In this document: piece after piece, positions 1 through 10,609 of the stretch
Numbering within the stretch: position 1 is the first letter of the stretch
How the letters are laid out: each line of letters begins with the position of its first letter
NCBI RefSeq assembly: GCF_000715075.1
Contig: NC_134101.1
Location: 25,164,822-25,228,821 of the forward strand
Source: Nicotiana tabacum
Lineage: Eukaryota; Streptophyta; Magnoliopsida; Solanales; Solanaceae
DNA: 64,000 bases
Direction of reading: 5' to 3'
Translations under genes and position numbers: made by a program
Notes under the pieces: model-generated
Database searches by the model: none
What the model was told of the DNA's origin: nothing
Seen by the model: the letters and a program-made list of their open reading frames with translations, nothing else

Positions 1-430
1 AGCACAAACATATCTCAGAACTAGCAGTTGTAGGTAAAATCAAATGCTAAAGAATTTCATATCACAAAACGAGTTCAATTCCAACAAGGTTGCACATAGA
101 GATGGTCTAGAAATACATTAGGTCATAAAATTTCAGAGTTATGAATATGTGAATCATGAACACAAGAGAATAAAATTGCAAAAAGCTAAGAAACTTACCA
201 GTTATCACTTGACAAATAGACAAACAAGAATGAACAAACTCCACAATACTCTGAACGTCATCAAAGAGCAATAGAACCCAGAATCTTAGTGCGTCATAGT
301 TCCCAAAGGCTTCAAACGAACCCCGGGCAGTGCTCGTACCAAGAAAAGTTGAAAAATCGAATTCTGGTGGCCTTGGCTTTCAGCCGGCCAAAAGCCAAAG
401 TATAGAACAAGAGAATGAAAGAATAATAGA
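1..430. other. No recognisable feature
   Basis: AT-rich sequence with no convincing coding potential on either strand. It may be the distal part of the minus-strand LTR that starts at 616 or its flank; I could not find the LTR's far end. Confidence 0.4.
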
Positions 431-616
431 CTGACAACCTTTAGTTTTTAGTGAATCTCGTGAAAAAAAGTCCATTTCAATCTTGTAAATTAAGTTTTTA
501 GCAATAGAACCTAGAATGCTTGTATAAATCTTATAAATTAAATAATGGTGAAAAATGATATTTTGAAAGTATATATACTTATTTGAAAAATATGAGGGTA
601 AAATTGGGTATCAACA
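431..616 (-). mobile_element. Start of the 3' LTR of a Tat/Ogre-like gypsy element (partial or boundary unknown)
   Basis: On the minus strand an LTR-like start TGTTGATACCC lies at 616, directly after a purine-rich tract (617-635). The integrase end of the same element lies upstream on the same strand (3334-3960). The left boundary is arbitrary because no second LTR copy exists in the window for comparison. Confidence 0.55.
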
Positions 617-635
617 ACTGCCCCTCTTTTTCCGA
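617..635 (-). other. Polypurine tract of the Tat-like element
   Basis: Read on the minus strand this is a run of purines (AAAAAGAGGGGCAG) that touches the LTR start at 616. This is the usual site and composition of a plus-strand DNA primer in LTR retrotransposons. Confidence 0.6.
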
Positions 636-1101
636 GAATGATGGAAGATTTGTCAGATAAAGAAAAATGATGACCAATTTTGGCTGAATTGAGTGGGGAT
701 GATGTGATTTGAAAAATGGGCTCGAACCCCGGTTCTTGAGTTGCCTACATATTCCTGATGTTACGGGAATCAGGTCATGTATAGTTCTGGATCCAACGGC
801 GAACGAAATCGATGGAGTTATTATAAGAATGGTCACATGTTTCGAAAAGGTTCTTTTGGGTAGGATAGTATCGGATGAATTATGCGGAGTCGTGAATGTG
901 AATTTGAAACGTTACGATTGTGTCACAAGGCAAAAATCTGAACGATGACAGAGTAAAAGGTAGGCAATTACTGGTAGTTGATTACGTTTGAAACAATTGA
1001 AGGATGTGAATGTTATGAACGGAAATCGGAGCGAAGATTGCTCCCGTTTGTAGAACGGTTACCTCCTGGATTACCTACAAAATTTAAAACAAGGTGCGTG
1101 C

Positions 1102-1102
<1 letters not shown>

Positions 1103-1132
<30 letters not shown>
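1103..1132. repeat. (TA)n microsatellite
   Basis: An uninterrupted alternating AT run of about 30 bases in the 3' region of the Tat-like element. Confidence 0.95.
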
Positions 1133-1135
<3 letters not shown>

Positions 1136-1559
1136 GTTATTGTAAAAGTTTAAATGTGATGAAAATTCCCTTTGGACCATAAAGATTGTCTTTGGATAGT
1201 GAGGATGATGTCCTTAGACCATGATGTCCTGGGCCATGAAGCGTATGATAAGGGATTTGCAGGACATAAAATGCTGTCCTCGGGCCATGAGGATGGTACC
1301 TGTGGACTATGACGCATTTCAGTAATGATGTGCACTTTTGAGAGATCCTCAGGCCATGGAATGGTGTCTCCCGGCTATGAGGATGATGCCTTCGGACTAT
1401 GACGTCTTTGGACAAAATGGCGATGTTTCAGCCCATGAAATGCAAAGATATGATGCCTGGTCATATGCAAGGACGAGAGAAGACAAGGCTTAGTCTTGTG
1501 TGACATAAGGGTGGCGCTTAGCCCTAGGTGACCAAAGAGATAGTTCTAGGTCTTAGGTA

Positions 1560-2600
1560 GAGTAGTGGAGATAGTATTTAGTCTCATGCAAGGAAAGGCA
1601 ATGCTTAGCCTTATGCAATTAGGGAGGCAGTGCTTAGCCTCATGCAAGAAAAGGAGACAATGCCTAGTCTCATGCAGGGAAAGGCAGTGCTTAGCCTTAT
1701 GCAATTAGGGAGGCAATGCTTAGCCTCATACAAGAAGAGGAGACAATGCTTAGTCTCATGCAGGGAAAGGAAGTGCTTAGCCTCATGCAATTAGGGAGGC
1801 AATGCTTAGCCTCATGCAAGAAGAGGAGACAATGCTTAGTCTCATGCAGGGAAAGGCAGTGCTTAGCCTTATGCAATTAGGGAGGCAGTGCTTAGCCTCA
1901 TGCAAGAAGAGGATACAATGCTTAGTCTCATGCAAAGAGGGGAGACAATGCTTGGTCGCATACAAGGAAAGACAATGATTAGCCTTATGCAATTAGGGAG
2001 GCAGTGCTTAGCCTCATGCAAGAAGAGGAGACAATGCTTAGTCTCATGTAGGGAAAGGCAGTGCTTAGCCTTATGCAATTAGGGAGGCAATGCTTAGCCT
2101 CATGCAAGAAGAGGAGACAATGCTTAGTCTCATGCAGAGAAAGGCAGTGCTTAGCCTTATGCAATTACGGAGGCAATGCTTAGCCTCATGCAAGAAATGG
2201 AGACGATGCTTAGTCTCATGCAGAGAAAGGCAGTGCTTAGCCTTACGCAATTAAGGAGGCAATGCTTAGCCGCATGCAAGAAATGGAGACAATGCTTAGT
2301 CTCATGCAGAGAAAGGCAGTGCTTAGCCTTATGCAATTACGGAGGCAATGCTTAACCTCATGAAAGAAATGGAGACAATGCTTAGTCTCATTCAAAGAAA
2401 GGAAGTTCTTAGACTTATGCAATTATGGAGGAAATGCTTAGCCTCATGCAAGAAATGGAGACAATGCTTAGTCTCATGCAGGGAAAGTCAGTGCTTAGCC
2501 TTATGCAATTACGGAAGCAATGCTTAATCTCACGCAAGAAATGGAGACAATGCTTAGTCTCATGCAGAGAAAGGCAAAGCTTAGCCTTATGCAAGAAAAG
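1560..2600. repeat. Tandem array, ~86-bp higher-order unit of three ~26-30-bp monomers
   Basis: About twelve tandem units. Each higher-order unit has three related monomers sharing the core AATGCTTAGYCTCATGCA, with alternating spacers (AAGAAGAGGAGAC, GGGAAAGGCAG and ATTAGGGAGGC types). Units are most regular in the middle and decay at both edges. Open frames that cross the array on both strands are by-products of the repeat and are not genes. Confidence 0.92.
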
Positions 2601-3333
2601 CAACGATCAGTTGCGAGAGAGTAAAGTATTTCTTAGCTTGATGTGTTTGCGTTTAGCAACATGTCGGTATGGAGGTAGTGACTTTGTTGTGCGTATGTAT
2701 TTACAAATATTATTGTTATGTCTATCGTACCTGCATTCAAAGGAAAATTGTGAGTTTTGCGGGGGACGGTTGGTTCGTGCTCTTGATTCCTTGCTTCGCC
2801 TTTACTCCTGTCTCGAGATCCTGTTTGAGTTACCCTGGGTAACGTCTGGCTGTCGTAGAAACAAAGTTTTCGAAAAAAATATGCGTGCATTTGACAAATT
2901 ATTTGCGAAAATATAATTATTTGAAATGTAGTATGTGATATCAAATAATTTAGATGAACCGGTGCATGTGACACATTTAGAGACATTGCAACCTCCTTGT
3001 TTTTAGAATTTTGAGGGTCCTTCTCAAAATTCTGCCCTGGTTTAAATGCATACTTCTGGCAATACATTTTGGTTGTTCCATACACGAAGAAGTCGACTGA
3101 ACTTGCAATTTTTCCCCTAGTTTCTGACCATGGGAAAATGAAGATTTTATTAAGATATGACCGAACCCACAGGGCTTCCTACATATCCTCTCTTAAACGG
3201 AAATCAGGTCAAGCGTAGTTCAGCTACATCAAGTAGAGAAGTGCGAATAATCCTAAACATAGTATCTTTTGACTGCGTCTGAGTTGATAGGTTTCGGACA
3301 AATCTCTCTGTCCATTTCTGCAAGTATAAGTGC

Positions 3334-3960
3334 TCATCCTGTCAGTACCCGATGAACCATATAGGGACCCTGCCAATTGGGTGAAAACTTCCCCTTGGCT
3401 TCATCCTGATGTGGGAAGATCCGCTTTAGCACCAACTGCCCCGGTGCGAATTGCCTTGGTCTGACCTTTTTGTTGAAAGCTCTTGCCATTCTGTTCTGGT
3501 AGAGTTGACCGTGACATACCGCATTCATTCTCTTTCCATCAATGAGAGCTAGTTTCTCGTATCGGCTCGGTACCCATTCTGCATTGCTGAGCTCAGCTTC
3601 TTGTATAATTCTTAAAGAAGGGATCTTTACTTCAGTACCATAAACCAATAAGTAGGGAGTTGCTCCGGTTGATGTGCAAACTGTGGTATGATACCCGAGC
3701 AGAGAAAATGGCAGCTTCTCGTGCCATTGTTTGTAATTATATACCATTTTCCTCAATATCTTCTTGATATTCTTGTTGGCGGCTTCTATGGCTCCTTTCA
3801 TTTGCGGTCGGTATGCCGTGGAGTTCTTATACTTGATCTTGAATGTTTCACACATGGCTTTCATCAAATCGTTGTTAAAATTGGCGGCATTGTCAGTAAT
3901 GATTGACCGAATCACTATCCTCATGTTACGTTGTCTCATTACATGTCACAGTCGTAGGTT
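3334..3960 (-). pseudogene. Ty3-gypsy integrase, C-terminal part (Tat/Ogre-like)
   Basis: A 201-residue open frame on the minus strand covers the second half of the integrase catalytic core and the C-terminal tail. Visible signatures are TDNAANF (second catalytic Asp), an IEAANKNIKKIL segment (catalytic Glu), the YHTTVCTSTGATPY region and the tail RQFAPGQLVLKRIFP followed by GKFSPNWQGPY. This tail type is usual in Tat/Ogre elements. The first catalytic Asp, zinc-binding domain, RT and RNase H are missing: the frame stops at about 3960 and a different (copia) element begins by 4150. The fragment was therefore truncated or joined by recombination. Lineage is inferred from the tail and from the long repeat-bearing 3' region. 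Confidence 0.8.
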
Positions 3961-4149
3961 CATCGGGATAGGTAATAATAATGCTGAAAAGAAAAATGTA
4001 AAAATAATAATAAATACGGAAAGAAGTAATGCATTAAAAAAATCTTAAAAACGTCAACAAGAGCGGCTCGATGGCTCGAGCAATTATTTCAAAACAAAAT
4101 ACTGAAAAATGTCTCAAATGCTCAAAGCTATTTTTTAAAGTAATTCATG

Positions 4150-5289
4150 CTATTTTAAAAGTAATTCAACATTTTCTACCATGTTAATGTTTGTTATCAC
4201 CACCACAAGTGGCTCTTCGGCAACGTTTGCCTGTGGTGTAGGACCACGTTTCCGAAATTTGCAAAATCGAGCAATATGCCCACTCTTGCCACAAACAAAG
4301 CATGGTTTCGCAATTTGAACTTGTTGATTATGTGCATGGGTGTTTGCACCGTCATTCTTCTTGGGAGGTCTACTATATTCTTTCTTAAAAGTCTTCTTCT
4401 TCGGCTTCAAAGAAGTATTTTTGTGAGTTTCAGGAGTAATATTATTTGAAGTAATTAAATTTACCTTTGTAGTGACGGGTAGTAGAGTGCTCTCTTCTGA
4501 TTGCATAAGTGCATCTTGGCCTATTGCCTCTTCTTCCATGCGAATTCGCATTATGAACGTCTCATGTGAAGTTTTCTTTTGTTTGTGGCGTATAGTTTTT
4601 TGCAATTCCTTCCATGAAGGTGGAAGTTTATCTATTATGCCACAAACAATAAGGTTGTCTCCAATTTTAATATCCTTGGACCTGAGCTCTCCAACGATCA
4701 TTATGAAGTCTTGAGCTTGGTCTACTACAGATTTGTTGTCCACCATTTGAAAACAAAAAAATCTGCTAGCAGCATATTTTTCACACCTGCCTCCTCGGTA
4801 TCATACTTACTTTGCAATGCTTTCCAAATTTTCTTTACAGTAAAGTAAGTTCTAACATAATAATCATAAAAATTATCAGACCGACAATTAAGAAGATAAT
4901 ACCGACACTTGCATGAATCATCGTTGTATTTTTCAATTTTTTCTTGAAGAGCAATTGGCTCATCATCATTCATGGAGGAGTTGCCTACTTTGCTTGGATT
5001 CTTCTCAGTTAAAAGGTAAGAAACATTGAGAAGACTCAAATAAAAAGTACTTTACCCTCCCATCTCTTAAAATGAGTACCGTTGAAACAGAATGGTTTGT
5101 TGAGATCTCCCACCTTGATATCCGCGGATTTTTCAACTGTAGCAATAATAAACCTCCTTAAAATTGTTGGTGAGAATACAATTACAGTTGAAAAATAAAA
5201 TAAAGAAAATAAAATATCTTCAAGCTGACGAGCGGATATCTCGCTCTCTTTAAGGAGATTCAAGCCCACTGCAGTAAAGTCTTCACTGG
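4150..5289 (-). pseudogene. Ty1-copia gag fragment, frameshifted
   Basis: Three overlapping frames on the minus strand (about 5269-5036, 5039-4725 and 4746-4150) together read as a copia Gag. The N-terminal part has [17 protein letters not shown], the middle has [17 protein letters not shown], and the C-terminal part has a CCHC knuckle [14 protein letters not shown]. At least two frameshifts separate the pieces, one close to the ADFFVFKW segment. Downstream protease, integrase, RT and RNase H are absent: about 60-190 bp further on lies the unrelated Tat-like integrase. The order LTR-like sequence, leader, gag (from high to low coordinates) shows it is the 5' end of a minus-strand element. Confidence 0.85.
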
Positions 5290-5756
5290 TCCAGCAGTAA
5301 TTCTCTTGACTTGTCTCCCCTAAGATACAACATCCCGATCACGTCGTATAACTCGAACAAACTCTGGATAAGTTGTTGAGTCCAAAGCCCCACCAAGACG
5401 AACACCTTCCTTCAACAAAAGTAAAAACTCTCTTCTTCTTTTTTCACAACTTTTAACCTCACTTTTTGAAACACTCTACAATTATTTTCCCACACCAGAT
5501 TATGGAAGAAAGAATCATGTTTATAGGTGTAGGAATTCTTCCTTGAATTAAATTGAAAGAAAGTGGGGTAATAAGTTATGAAATCATGGAGAACATGGGA
5601 TAATGGATAAATTAGCGTATAATAGCGGTAGGACATGGGAGAAGAGTTACAAAAGAATTATGGCTATTTTCTATATCATGGAGTAGTAAAAGTTATGGGA
5701 GTTATGACTATTTTCTACATTATGGAGTAGTGGGAGTTATGACATATTTTATTTTA
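5290..5756 (-). mobile_element. 5' LTR/leader remnant of the minus-strand copia fragment
   Basis: This non-coding stretch lies upstream of the minus-strand gag. It contains a TATA-like CCTATAAACATG (minus strand, about 5525-5515) and a short imperfect duplication (ATGGAGTAGT near 5680 and 5724). Its outer end touches the target duplication of the large copia element at 5757. No mate LTR is available, so the boundaries are uncertain. Confidence 0.45.
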
Positions 5757-5761
5757 ATAAT

Positions 5762-6220
5762 TGTTGGATATTGGATCCGGGTATCGGGCCTCTCCATGAG
5801 GGCTGGCCCAACCCATTTGGAAAAGAAAGAATTTTAGAAGAGATAGGGTTTGAAATAACCTCTTTAAAGAGAGGTTACTACACGTTTAAGTATAGTGGGA
5901 CTCTTCAAAGAGGTTACTACACATTTAAGTGTAGTGGGAGCAGTTTTCCCATAACTGCTATCTTCCCTCTCCATATAAACATACGCTTTCTTCTTTTCTG
6001 ATATACAACAGAGAAAAAAGTAAGAGTGGGATCAAAAAAAATAAAAAATCTCTTCCCAATCAACACAAGAAGACATTTAGTTCGTGAAATTCTAACTTTG
6101 TTTCCAAGAGATTCAAAGTTCGACTTGGGGCAATTCTTTTTGGTGGTGAGTTCATTAATTCTTCCGCTGCATTGACAGGTTCGTTAATGTTGTTCTCGCC
6201 CCGCGATTATTTTTATTATA
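5762..6220 (+). repeat. 5' LTR of the copia element
   Basis: 459 bp, matching 24162-24612. It contains a tandemly repeated small hairpin (stem CTACAC/GTGTAG, loop GTTTAA or similar; about 5876-5936) and a TATA-like CATATAAACAT near 5972. The end is placed at 6220 by comparison with the right LTR, immediately before the PBS. Confidence 0.93.
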
Positions 6221-6221
6221 T

Positions 6222-6233
6222 TGGTATCAGAGC
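6222..6233 (+). other. Primer-binding site (initiator Met-tRNA type)
   Basis: TGGTATCAGAGC lies one base after the 5' LTR. It is the usual complement of the plant initiator Met-tRNA 3' end. Confidence 0.92.
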
Positions 6234-6339
6234 AATGGTTGAATGATCCAGTTATTCATGTAAATTGTCTTGAAATCGCTGTTTTATAAGTTTAGGTTGA
6301 GATTTTGTTTTTGTTGGCTAATTTTTGACAAGTTTCAGA

Positions 6340-6830
6340 GAAAACTGTTTCTGTTTTTTTGCGTTTTGGCCATAACTTGTTAAAACGTTTTGTCTAAAAC
6401 TTATATAATCATGTTCTACTCGTTTTGGGCTTTCCAAAAATATATTATATGTGAAAAATGGATTAAAAACGAGTGAGATATGATTTTTTGAAGATTGGCA
6501 GTTTTTGACAATTTTCTGACAAAAAACGGCTTCTGTTTTCAGCGTTTTAGAAATAACTTGTTAAACTATTTTGCCTAACACTTATATAATCATGTTCTAC
6601 TCGTTTTGGGCTTTTCAAAAATATATTATATGTGAAAAACGGATTAAAAACGAGTGAGATATGATTTTTTGAAGATTGACAGTTTTTGACTATTTTTGAC
6701 GAAAAGCTGCTTCTTTTTTCAGCATTTTAGAAATGACGTGTTAAAATATTTTTGCCTAAAACTTCTATATTCATGACATACTCGTTTTGGGCTTTTCGAA
6801 TTTTTTTTTTTTTTTGTGAAAAACGGAATC
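6340..6830 (+). repeat. Tandem ~180-bp repeats in the copia leader
   Basis: Two full copies and one partial copy, starting near 6340, 6522 and 6703. Each carries a CTTCTGTTTT-like start, ACTCGTTTTGGGCTTT and GAGTGAGATATGATTTTTTG. The third copy breaks off in a T-run near 6805. They lie between the PBS and the first leader ORF. Confidence 0.85.
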
Positions 6831-6947
6831 TTCCAACTTTAAAAACCCTTTTATGATCCTTTTTGTCTTCTACCAGAAATTTGTGACATACATTGTCGCA
6901 TTAAATGGTAACAATCATATTTCTGATTTCTTGGTCCTATTTTAGAT

Positions 6948-7416
6948 ATGGTTGAACAGGGACAAGTTCGAATTACTCCAAGTTGGAGTTCTCGAAGTCA
7001 ATGAAGGGGACAACGTAGAAGGATACGTCGTCGCAGGACTTATTTCTATAATGATTCAGACTCGGAGCCTGAAGTGATTAGGAATGTCCTAAGGGCGAGG
7101 CAAAATGAGTTAAGGGATCGAAGGGCTGAATGAAGGGAAGGAGAAAAGAAATTTTGGGAATTTAAGGAATTTAAAATGGATCCTGATACTTCCATTCCTA
7201 AACATGTACACCTTTTTAAGTTAAAAGGGGATGAATTGGCTAATTACATAGAAATTACTGATTGAAAAGCATTAGCTATTTTAGCACTCTCTTCGAGAGA
7301 CTTGGGGTGAAATTTTAACTGAGATTTATCATGATGTTTGGCCTAGTGCACCTTTTAGCGTATATGAGCAAGAGTTAGTGTTCGATTGGTACATGTATAT
7401 CCTAGCAAACATGTAA
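6948..7416 (+). pseudogene. Degenerate ORF upstream of copia gag, product not recognised
   Basis: From the ATG at 6948 a decayed frame of about 155 codons can be followed to a TAA near 7416. It starts MVEQGQVRITPSWSSRSQ, then has a very basic stretch (RRRIRRRR), an acidic NDSDSEPEV motif, and the lysine-rich KEFKMDPDTSIPKHVHLFK. At least three in-frame stops are present, and one frameshift near 7300 leads into a C-terminal stretch containing EIYHDVWPSAPFSVYEQE. Codon-like composition and the recovery of frame after single changes suggest a once-coding segment between leader and gag. I do not recognise a family. It could be an extra element-encoded protein, a captured host exon or an older gag-like segment. 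Confidence 0.45.
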
Positions 7417-7723
7417 ATTGTTATTATGTATTTATCATAATAAAATTTAAATTATGTTATTTTTCTCACCAGTTACATACATTGTTTATCATTTTTTTTA
7501 TAATGGATTGAGATTTGAAATAAAGTATACACTAAGAAGTGATTTTAATATTAATTAAATTTTTAGATATAGATGATGAATGGAAACGTAGTGATCGTTT
7601 GATTCTATACTAAATGTAGAATTAATATTATAATTAATTTACTTGAGTGTGTAATCATATGCATAAATTGACTGAAGTATATATTAATGAGTTAAACTTA
7701 TAATATTGTCTCTAATAACATAC

Positions 7724-9050
7724 ATGGCATCGAAAAGTATCATTGCTGACTTGGACAGGGGTGACAAACTGAATGGTGAGAATTACAACATCTGGAGTCG
7801 TAAGATGTGGTATGTATTTGAAGAGCAAGATGCTCTTGAAAGTATTAACCATGTTATGAGTCACTCAGAGGAGGGTAACACTGCCCAACAGGAGGGATCT
7901 GGAAACTTACAATGTTTGAAAAAAGAAAGATTCCACTACACGTGGAATTATTGTAAGTTCAGGTATTGATGATCTCATCCACGAATGTGAGCAATATCCT
8001 ACTACTCAAGCTATGTGGGCACATTTAAGAGAGGCATATGGGGGTACGACTGTGACTCGCCTTCGACAGCTGACAATCAAGTTTGACACGTACAAAAAGC
8101 GTCATGATCACTGTGTCAAGCAACATCTAAGGGTGATGTCAAATATGATTGCTCAACTCAAAAGTATTGGCCATGTTCTCTCTGATGAGCAGCAGGTACA
8201 AGCAGTGATTCGGTCTCTTCCCAATAATTGGGAACATCTGAAGGTTAACTTGACCCACAATGATAGCATCAAAATTTTTTACTGATATTGCCCGTCATGT
8301 GGAGCTTGAAGACGAGCGGCTTGGTGCTGCTAAAGCTGTACCTAATGCCTTTGTGGCAGAATCAAGTGGTACAAAGAGATCAAGCTTCAAGTGCAAGAGA
8401 AACTGGAAAAATGATGGAAAGGGTAAGAAAACCGGAGAAGGATCCTCCAAGAAAAGAAACAAGCCAAATTCCAAGAAAGGAAAACGGTTCCACAAGAAGA
8501 AAGACAAGAGCAAGATAAAGTGCTACAATTGCCAAGTCCCAAGGCAGTTTGCTCGTGAGTGCATTGAGCCAAAAAAGGTAGCATTTCAAAATGTATCTCT
8601 TAGTGTTATATATGTTTCTAGCACTGTTTTGCTAACTGAATCTTATCCTGTGTGGATTGTAGACTCAGGGGACACCGACCATGTGAGCCATGATAGAGAA
8701 GCATTTATAGAGTTATTCGAGTTCCACCTGGAATAAAGCATGTATATGTGGGAAATAATGCAAAGCTTGAAGTCAAAGGGATAGGCACTTGCAGAATGGA
8801 CATGAGTGGTGGCCGATCTTTGATGTTGCATGACGTCCTGTATGTTCCAGAGATTCGACAAAACTTAGTCTCTGTGTCTGTTCTTCTAGATTTGGATTTC
8901 AATTTGAACTTTAGTCGCAGTTTACTCAAGACAATGTTTTTTATGGTTTTGGACATCGTTATGATGGTTTTATTGTGTTAGATTGTAATCCTTCTACGTA
9001 TAACTATTATGCTGACCGTTATGTTATGGCATATTATTCTAGTAACAATG
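7724..9050 (+). pseudogene. Copia gag and protease, multiply frameshifted
   Basis: The start is the ATG at 7724 (MASKSIIADLDRGDKL, followed by a NIWSRKM segment typical of copia Gag). Frames then change near 7920, 8270, 8720 and 8920. The recognisable order is Gag core (WAHLREAYGGTTVTRLRQL), basic linker, knuckle CYNCQVPRQFAREC and protease with WIVDSGDTDHV. The knuckle has Gln where the His of CX2CX4HX4C is expected; the protease keeps the DSG triad. The Leu-Val-Ser rich protease C-terminus (LHDVLYVPEIRQNLVSV) is clear. These products would assemble particles and process the polyprotein; this copy cannot express them in one piece. Confidence 0.88.
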
Positions 9051-9067
9051 ATGTTGATGTTATTACA

Positions 9068-9282
9068 TAGCATGCAAGATTAGGTCACATAGGGCAGGAT
9101 CAAATGAATAGATTGGCTAAGGAAGGACATCTAGGTTCTTTCTCTAAAATTGAAATGCCAACTTGTGAAAATTATCTTGCCGGAAAGATTACACGTACAC
9201 TATTTGGAAAGGCTAAGAGAGCCGATTTTTCATTGCAATTAATTCATTCTGATATATGTGGTCCAATGAATGTGAGGGCTAG
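9068..9282 (+). pseudogene. Copia GAG-pre-integrase and integrase N-terminus, cut by insertion
   Basis: The frame shows the pre-integrase domain (HARLGHIGQDQMNRLAKEG), a zinc-finger remnant with CENYLAGK, and the start of the catalytic core with HSDICGPM (first catalytic Asp). The chromovirus enters directly after codons reading NVRA. The reading continues at 20625 once one copy of the 5-bp duplication is ignored. The expected second Cys of the finger is not evident (Tyr at that site). Confidence 0.9.
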
Positions 9283-10159
9283 TGTGATGACCCAAAATAT
9301 CATCTTTAAATTTAATGATTAATTATGAGATCTAAGAACTATTTATCATTACTCGACTTGCGTATGCAGTCCGTAAAAATTTTTTCAGAAAGTTTTCTGG
9401 TGAAAAATGGATTAAAATGTGAATTAGATGTTTAAAACATAACTGAGTTGACTTTGGTCAACATTTTTAGCAAACAGACTCGGATCAGTATTTTGACAGT
9501 TCCAGTAGGTCCGTATCGTGAATTGGGACTTGGGCATATGCCCGGAACCAAATTCCGATGTCCCTAGCCCGAGATATGAAATTTTGATAAAAAATTTAAA
9601 ATTTGAGTTTAAATAGTGACCGGATGTCAAATTATGTACAAATGACCCCGGAATAGAATTTTGATGATTCCAACAACTCCGTATGGTGATTTTGGACTTA
9701 GGAGCATGATCGGAATTTTTTTTGGAAGCCCGTAGTGAAATTAGGCTTGAAATGGCTAAAATAGGAATTTTAATGTTTGAAAGTTTGACCGGGGAGTTGA
9801 CTTTTTGATATGGGGGTCGGAATCCAGTTCTGAAAATTTTCACAGCTCCGTTATATCATTTGTGACTTGGGTGCAAAATTTGAGGTCAATCGGACTTGAT
9901 TTGATAGGTTCCGGTATTGTTTGTAGAAATTAGAAATTTCAAAGTTCATTAGGCTTGAATTGGGGTGAAATTCATGGTTTTAGCGTTGTTTGAGGTGATT
10001 TGAGGATTCGACCAAGTTCGTATGATGTTTTAGGACTTGTTGGTATATTTGGTTGAGGTCCCGAGGGCCTCGGGTGAGTTTCGGATGGTTAACGGATCAA
10101 GAATTGAACTAGAACAGCTGCTGCAATTTCCTTCTGTTGGAAATTTTGCTTCTGCCCAG

Positions 10160-10500
10160 AAATCGAAGCCAGGATCGAGGGCCACGATCGAAGCCCAGAT
10201 TGAGCTCAGAATCGAGGGCCACGATCGAAGCCATGATCGAGCCCAGAGTCGAGGGCCACGATCGAAACCATGATCGAGCCCAGGGTCGAGGGCCACGATC
10301 GAAGCCCGGGTCGAACTCATAATCGAAGGCCATGACCGAGGCCCATGATCGGACCCCATGATCGGACTCCCCATGACCGAGGCCCAGGATCGGACTCTCA
10401 CGATCGAGGTCCAGGATCAGACTCTCATGATCGAGGTCCAGGATCGGACTCTCATGATCGAGGTCCAGGATCGGACTCCACGATCGAGGTCAGCCTGGAC
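10160..10500 (+). repeat. CpG-rich GATCGAG-type array in the LTR
   Basis: Tandem imperfect units, first of the GATCGAAGCC / CGAGGGCCAC type (to about 10340), then ~27-bp units of the GATCGAGGTCCAGGATCGGA type (to about 10490). The CGATCG-like cores are palindromic. The array ends ~13 bp before the TATA-like site. Open frames through it on both strands are repeat artefacts. Confidence 0.9.
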
Positions 10501-10512
10501 AGATCCGTAAGT

Positions 10513-10520
10513 TATAAAAA
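10513..10520 (+). promoter_or_regulatory. Putative LTR TATA box
   Basis: TATAAAAA, retained in the 3' LTR at 18749-18756, directly downstream of the CpG-rich array and ~90 bp upstream of GGTAAGTG. Position and conservation fit the core promoter at the U3/R border. Confidence 0.6.
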
Positions 10521-10609
10521 CAGGGGGGTTTCGCCCCATTCGCCATTTTTAACAACTTGGAGCTTGAGCAGAGGCAATTTTTGATATATCTTCAAGGAAA
10601 AATATTGGG

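Larger units (their letters stand above)
636..3333 (-). mobile_element. Long 3' untranslated region of the Tat/Ogre-like element
   Basis: About 2.7 kb lie between the integrase end (3334) and the polypurine tract (617-635) with no credible coding sequence. Long 3' regions with tandem arrays are known in the Tat/Ogre lineage. Contents seen: a TA microsatellite, imperfect short repeats containing GGCCATGAGGATG (about 1150-1460), and the large tandem array at 1560-2600. A diverged block containing CCTACATAT and AATCAGGTCA occurs near both ends (about 719-795 and 3160-3235). Confidence 0.6.

Noticed and set aside
1783..2916. Open frames through the 86-bp array on both strands
   Set aside because: They follow the repeat period, read equally well on both strands and have no domain; they are by-products of a tandem array.
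2633..3085. 150-aa minus-strand frame in the Tat-like 3' region
   Set aside because: No recognisable domain, and it overlaps a frame of similar length on the other strand; probably chance.
10030..10584. Frames rich in Arg, Asp and Gly through the GATCGAG array, both strands
   Set aside because: Caused by the palindromic CpG array of the LTR; the same frames recur in the other LTR at 18316-18850.
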